This document shows positions 12,986 to 15,685 of a DNA stretch of 15,685 bases, piece by piece; positions within the stretch are counted from its first letter, which is position 1, and the number at the start of each line of letters is the position of its first letter. Under the pieces are notes generated by a model. That model made no database searches and was not told the origin of the DNA. It worked only from the letters and a program-made list of their open reading frames with translations. Location: NCBI RefSeq assembly GCF_030815255.1, contig NZ_JAUSWN010000036.1, positions 1 through 15,685 on the forward strand, read 5' to 3'. The DNA is from Hathewaya limosa. GTDB taxonomy: Bacteria > Bacillota > Clostridia > Clostridiales > Clostridiaceae. Both the position numbers and the translations under genes were made by a program.

Positions 12986-14686
12986 AAAAGACCAATTATA
13001 GAATTTAAAGATTTTACAGTACATTATGTAGTACAATCAAAACCTACTTTAGATAAAATTAATTTAACTATTTATGAAGGAGAAAAGGTACTTATTGTAG
13101 GGCCATCAGGTTCAGGAAAAAGTACTTTAGGGCACTGTATTAACGGACTTATTCCTTTTTCTTATAGTGCCGAAATTTTTGGAAGTCTAAAAGTTAAAGG
13201 CAAAGAAACTAAAGATTTAAGTATTTTTGAAATTTCTAAAATAGTAGGTACTGTACTTCAAGATCCTGATAGTCAATTTATAGGATTGACAGTGGGAGAG
13301 GATATAGCCTTTAAACTGGAAAATCAGTGTATTCCTCAACAAGAAATGAAGAAAATAGTAGAAAAGGTTGCTAAGGTAGTGGACATTGATAATCAATTAA
13401 ATCTTGCCCCTCATAGATTATCTGGGGGACAAAAACAAAGAGTAACTGTAGCAGGAACTATTGTAGATGATGTAGATATTTTATTATTTGATGAGCCATT
13501 AGCAAGCTTAGATCCTAAATCAGGAAAAACATCTATTGAACTTATAGACGAAGTACATAAAAAATCAAATAAAACAGTAGTAATAATAGAACATCGTATA
13601 GAAGATGTATTACATAGAGATGTAGATAGAATTATTTTAATTAATGAGGGCAAAATAATTTGTGATATGACACCGGATGAACTTTTATCATCTAATAAAT
13701 TATTAGATTTTGGACTTAGGGAACCCCTTTATCTAACGGCTTTAAAATATGCTAATTGTAAGGTAACTAAAAAAATGGAACCTAGTCATATAGAAAATTT
13801 ACATATAGAAGAGTGTAAAAATAATTTACATAAGTGGTATGAAGAAAGTAAAGATGCTTTTGAATCTAAAGATCAAGATACTATTTTAGAACTTAAGAAT
13901 GTTTCTTTTGGATATGATAAAAATAAATTAAATTTAGCAGATGTATCATTTAAAGTAAAAAAAGGCGATATGATAAGTATCTTAGGTAAAAATGGTGCTG
14001 GTAAATCTACGCTTTCTAAGTTAATTTGTGGTTTTTATAAGCCTATAAAAGGAGATATTTTGTTTGAAAATAGAAGTATTTTAAAAGATTCTATTAAAGA
14101 ACGAGCGGAATATATTGGGTTTGTAATGCAAAATCCTAATAAAATGATTTCTAAAACTATGATTTTTGATGAAGTTGCCTTTGGACTTAGAGTAAGAGGA
14201 ATTAACGAAATTGAAATCAAAGAAAGGGTTTATGAAACTTTAAAAATTTGTGGACTTTACCCTTATCGTAATTGGCCAGTTTCTGCATTAAGTTTTGGTC
14301 AGAAAAAAAGAGTTACCATAGCATCTATATTGGTTTTAAATCCTAAAATTTTAATATTAGATGAACCTACTTCAGGTCAAGATTTTAAACATTATAATGA
14401 GATTATGGAATTTTTATTACAACTTAACAAAAAAGGAATAACAATTATAATGATTACCCATGATATGCATTTAATGCTTGAGTATACTGAAAAAGCTATA
14501 GTTATAGGGGAAGGTAATAAACTTGCAGAAGATAGCGTAGTAAACATCCTATCAAATAAAACCCTTATAGATAAAGCTAATTTAAAGGAGACTTCTCTTT
14601 ATGAATTAGCGGTTAGAGCAGAAATCCAAAATCCAAATAAATTTGTTGAAAAATTTATTGAAGAGGATAGGAGGAGAAGAAAATAA
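12983..14686 (+). CDS. ecfA: ECF transporter ATPase, two fused ABC domains (YkoD-like)
   Basis: This is the cytoplasmic motor of the ECF importer. It is a tandem fusion of the EcfA1- and EcfA2-type domains, which are separate proteins in group II systems. The 567 residues contain domain 1 (about 5-245): Walker A GPSGSGKST (40-48), Q-loop VLQDPDSQF (91-99), signature LSGGQKQR (146-153), Walker B LLFDEPLASLD (167-177), switch H204. A linker (about 250-298) precedes domain 2 (about 300-540): Walker A GKNGAGKST (335-343), VMQNPNKM (381-388), a variant signature LSFGQKKR (436-443), Walker B LILDEPTSGQD (457-467), switch H493. The F in place of the first signature G in domain 2 recurs in similar proteins. 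The stop overlaps the EcfT start as TAATG. Confidence 0.93.
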   Translation: MKRPIIEFKDFTVHYVVQSKPTLDKINLTIYEGEKVLIVGPSGSGKSTLGHCINGLIPFSYSAEIFGSLKVKGKETKDLSIFEISKIVGTVLQDPDSQFIGLTVGEDIAFKLENQCIPQQEMKKIVEKVAKVVDIDNQLNLAPHRLSGGQKQRVTVAGTIVDDVDILLFDEPLASLDPKSGKTSIELIDEVHKKSNKTVVIIEHRIEDVLHRDVDRIILINEGKIICDMTPDELLSSNKLLDFGLREPLYLTALKYANCKVTKKMEPSHIENLHIEECKNNLHKWYEESKDAFESKDQDTILELKNVSFGYDKNKLNLADVSFKVKKGDMISILGKNGAGKSTLSKLICGFYKPIKGDILFENRSILKDSIKERAEYIGFVMQNPNKMISKTMIFDEVAFGLRVRGINEIEIKERVYETLKICGLYPYRNWPVSALSFGQKKRVTIASILVLNPKILILDEPTSGQDFKHYNEIMEFLLQLNKKGITIIMITHDMHLMLEYTEKAIVIGEGNKLAEDSVVNILSNKTLIDKANLKETSLYELAVRAEIQNPNKFVEKFIEEDRRRRK

Positions 14687-15513
14687 TGTCTACTATGCTT
14701 GGATATATAAATGAGAAGTCTCCAGTTCATAAACTTACAGGGGCTACAAAATTAATCTTTTTTATAGTATGGTCTTTAGCATCGATGATTACATATGATA
14801 CTAGAATTTTAGTTGGAATGATGTTTTTTAGTTTAGTTATATTTAAAATCTCAAAAATAAAGTTTAAGGATATAGCATTTGTAGTGTATTTTATATTATT
14901 TTTTTTAATTCTAAATAATATTACTATATTTATTTTTTCACCACATGGAGGAAATGAAATTTATAAAACAACCCATGTATTATTTAATATAGCAGGTCCA
15001 TACTCGGTTACATTAGAACAACTTTTTTATCAATTTAATGTTACGGTTAAATACTTTTCTGTAATTCCAATAGCATTATTATTTATAGCAACTACAGAAC
15101 CAAGTGAATTTGCATCTTCTTTAAATAGAATAGGATTGAATTATAAAATAGCATATTCAGTATCAATAGCATTAAGATATATACCCGATATACAAAGAGA
15201 TTATCATGATATTACTTTTGCACAACAGGCAAGAGGAATAGAAATGAGTAAAAAAGAAAAATTATCTAGAAGAATAAAAAATTCGGCAGCTATTTTAATG
15301 CCACTAATTTTCTCGAGTTTAGATAGAATAGATACTATAAGTGCGGCAATGGAACTTAGAGCTTTTGGAAATGATAAAAAAAGAACATGGTATAATAGTA
15401 AAAACTTTACAAGTAAAGATTATATAGCTATTAGTTTAGTATGTATTCTTTTAGCATTATCAATATTTAGTACAATTTATATGAAAAGTCGTTTCTACAA
15501 TCCTTTTATTTAA
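14686..15513 (+). CDS. ecfT: ECF transporter transmembrane coupling subunit EcfT
   Basis: EcfT links the ATPase to the S component in the membrane. The 275-aa protein has about five to six hydrophobic segments (about 24-54, 62-84, 122-135, 244-264). The family's two coupling-helix signatures are visible: ARG in QQARGIEMSKK (180-190) and the ELRAFG motif (223-228). An N-terminal PVHKLTGATKLI (13-24) is also typical. GGAGGAG lies 9 nt before the ATG, which overlaps the ATPase stop by one base. A strong terminator follows 80 nt later, closing the operon. Confidence 0.93.
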   Translation: MSTMLGYINEKSPVHKLTGATKLIFFIVWSLASMITYDTRILVGMMFFSLVIFKISKIKFKDIAFVVYFILFFLILNNITIFIFSPHGGNEIYKTTHVLFNIAGPYSVTLEQLFYQFNVTVKYFSVIPIALLFIATTEPSEFASSLNRIGLNYKIAYSVSIALRYIPDIQRDYHDITFAQQARGIEMSKKEKLSRRIKNSAAILMPLIFSSLDRIDTISAAMELRAFGNDKKRTWYNSKNFTSKDYIAISLVCILLALSIFSTIYMKSRFYNPFI

Positions 15514-15593
15514 ATGAAAAATTTAAAATATAAATGTAAAATTAAATAATTAGTTTATAAAATAAATTAATATAGAATCATATGAAAAATGAG

Positions 15594-15641
15594 GCTGTCG
15601 CATTAGCATAAAAATTTATACTAACGCGGCAGCGTTTTTTT
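15594..15641. terminator. Terminator after ecfT, related to the hairpin at 58-86
   Basis: GCTGTCGCATTAG (15594-15606) pairs with CTAACGCGGCAGC (15621-15633) with one G-U pair and one A-C mismatch; T15635-T15641 follow. On the minus strand the stem runs into CCTCATTTTTC, so it may also serve a convergent gene. Confidence 0.85.
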
Positions 15642-15646
15642 GTGTT

Positions 15647-15685
15647 TTATAGAAAATTTAATGATAGTTCACCGCCTATAAGCTT
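15647..15685 (-). CDS. Possible 3' end of a convergent gene (partial)
   Basis: On the minus strand only one frame is open from the window edge. It encodes 12 residues, KLIGGELSLNFL, then TAA (15649-15647), six bases before the terminator hairpin. The placement fits a gene end, but 12 codons are too few for more than a guess, and the product cannot be named. Confidence 0.3.
   Translation of the reverse strand, partial: KLIGGELSLNFL

Noticed and set aside
15680..15685. AAGCTT at the very end of the window.
   Set aside because: It could hint at a cloning or fragment boundary, but a six-base site is expected by chance and the left end has no such site.
1..15685. CRISPR arrays, insertion sequences, tRNA or rRNA genes.
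   Set aside because: No regularly spaced repeats, transposase genes, terminal inverted repeats or RNA gene motifs were seen on either strand.

Overview
The window is A+T-rich Firmicute DNA, most likely from Clostridium sensu stricto. The reasons are codon use dominated by AT-rich codons, strong AGGAGG-type Shine-Dalgarno sites, many hairpin-plus-T-run terminators, a clostridial HelD, and a good match to a sporulation sigma-K promoter. The species cannot be named from the sequence alone.

Layout from left to right. (1) Positions 1-201 hold two intrinsic terminators; the second is bidirectional. (2) helD runs leftward (202-2484) and encodes an RNA polymerase recycling helicase. (3) Positions 2485-3114 form a dense regulatory region: a consensus promoter overlapping a perfect 22-bp palindrome, an unassigned foldable leader, a second promoter, and a yybP-ykoY manganese riboswitch whose P1 stem competes with a terminator. 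This controls a CaCA-family cation exchanger (3115-4077), so the exchanger may export Mn2+. (4) An ABC importer operon (4294-6710) of the sulfonate/taurine/nitrate type has permease, ATPase and lipoprotein overlapping in the order C-B-A, behind a promoter flanked by a 9-bp-arm inverted repeat. (5) A divergent pair follows. One gene (6815-7954, minus) encodes a 379-aa aerolysin-type beta-pore-forming protein. The other (8101-8598, plus) encodes a 165-aa aegerolysin-like protein. Neither has a signal peptide, and the large gene has a near-consensus sigma-K promoter. (6) A divergent Ham1/RdgB-type nucleotide pyrophosphatase (8855-9433) precedes an unrecognised 86-aa protein (9499-9759). (7) A dCACHE-HAMP methyl-accepting chemotaxis protein (10104-12131) stands alone. 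(8) A dedicated ECF vitamin/metabolite importer (12330-15513) comprises a UPF0397-type S component, a fused double ATPase and EcfT. It has an internal terminator after the S gene and a hairpin-bridged ribosome binding site before the ATPase gene. (9) A terminator and a possible 3' end of a convergent gene close the window.

The most interesting content is the divergent toxin-like pair. Its components resemble in kind the aegerolysin plus aerolysin-fold partnership of the binary insecticidal proteins Gpp34/Tpp35 (Cry34/Cry35). A sigma-K promoter and no secretion signal would suit mother-cell synthesis and release by lysis. This partnership is an inference. Next in interest are the Mn2+ switch on a CaCA exchanger with its unusual upstream operator, and the hairpin-spaced Shine-Dalgarno site of the ECF ATPase gene.
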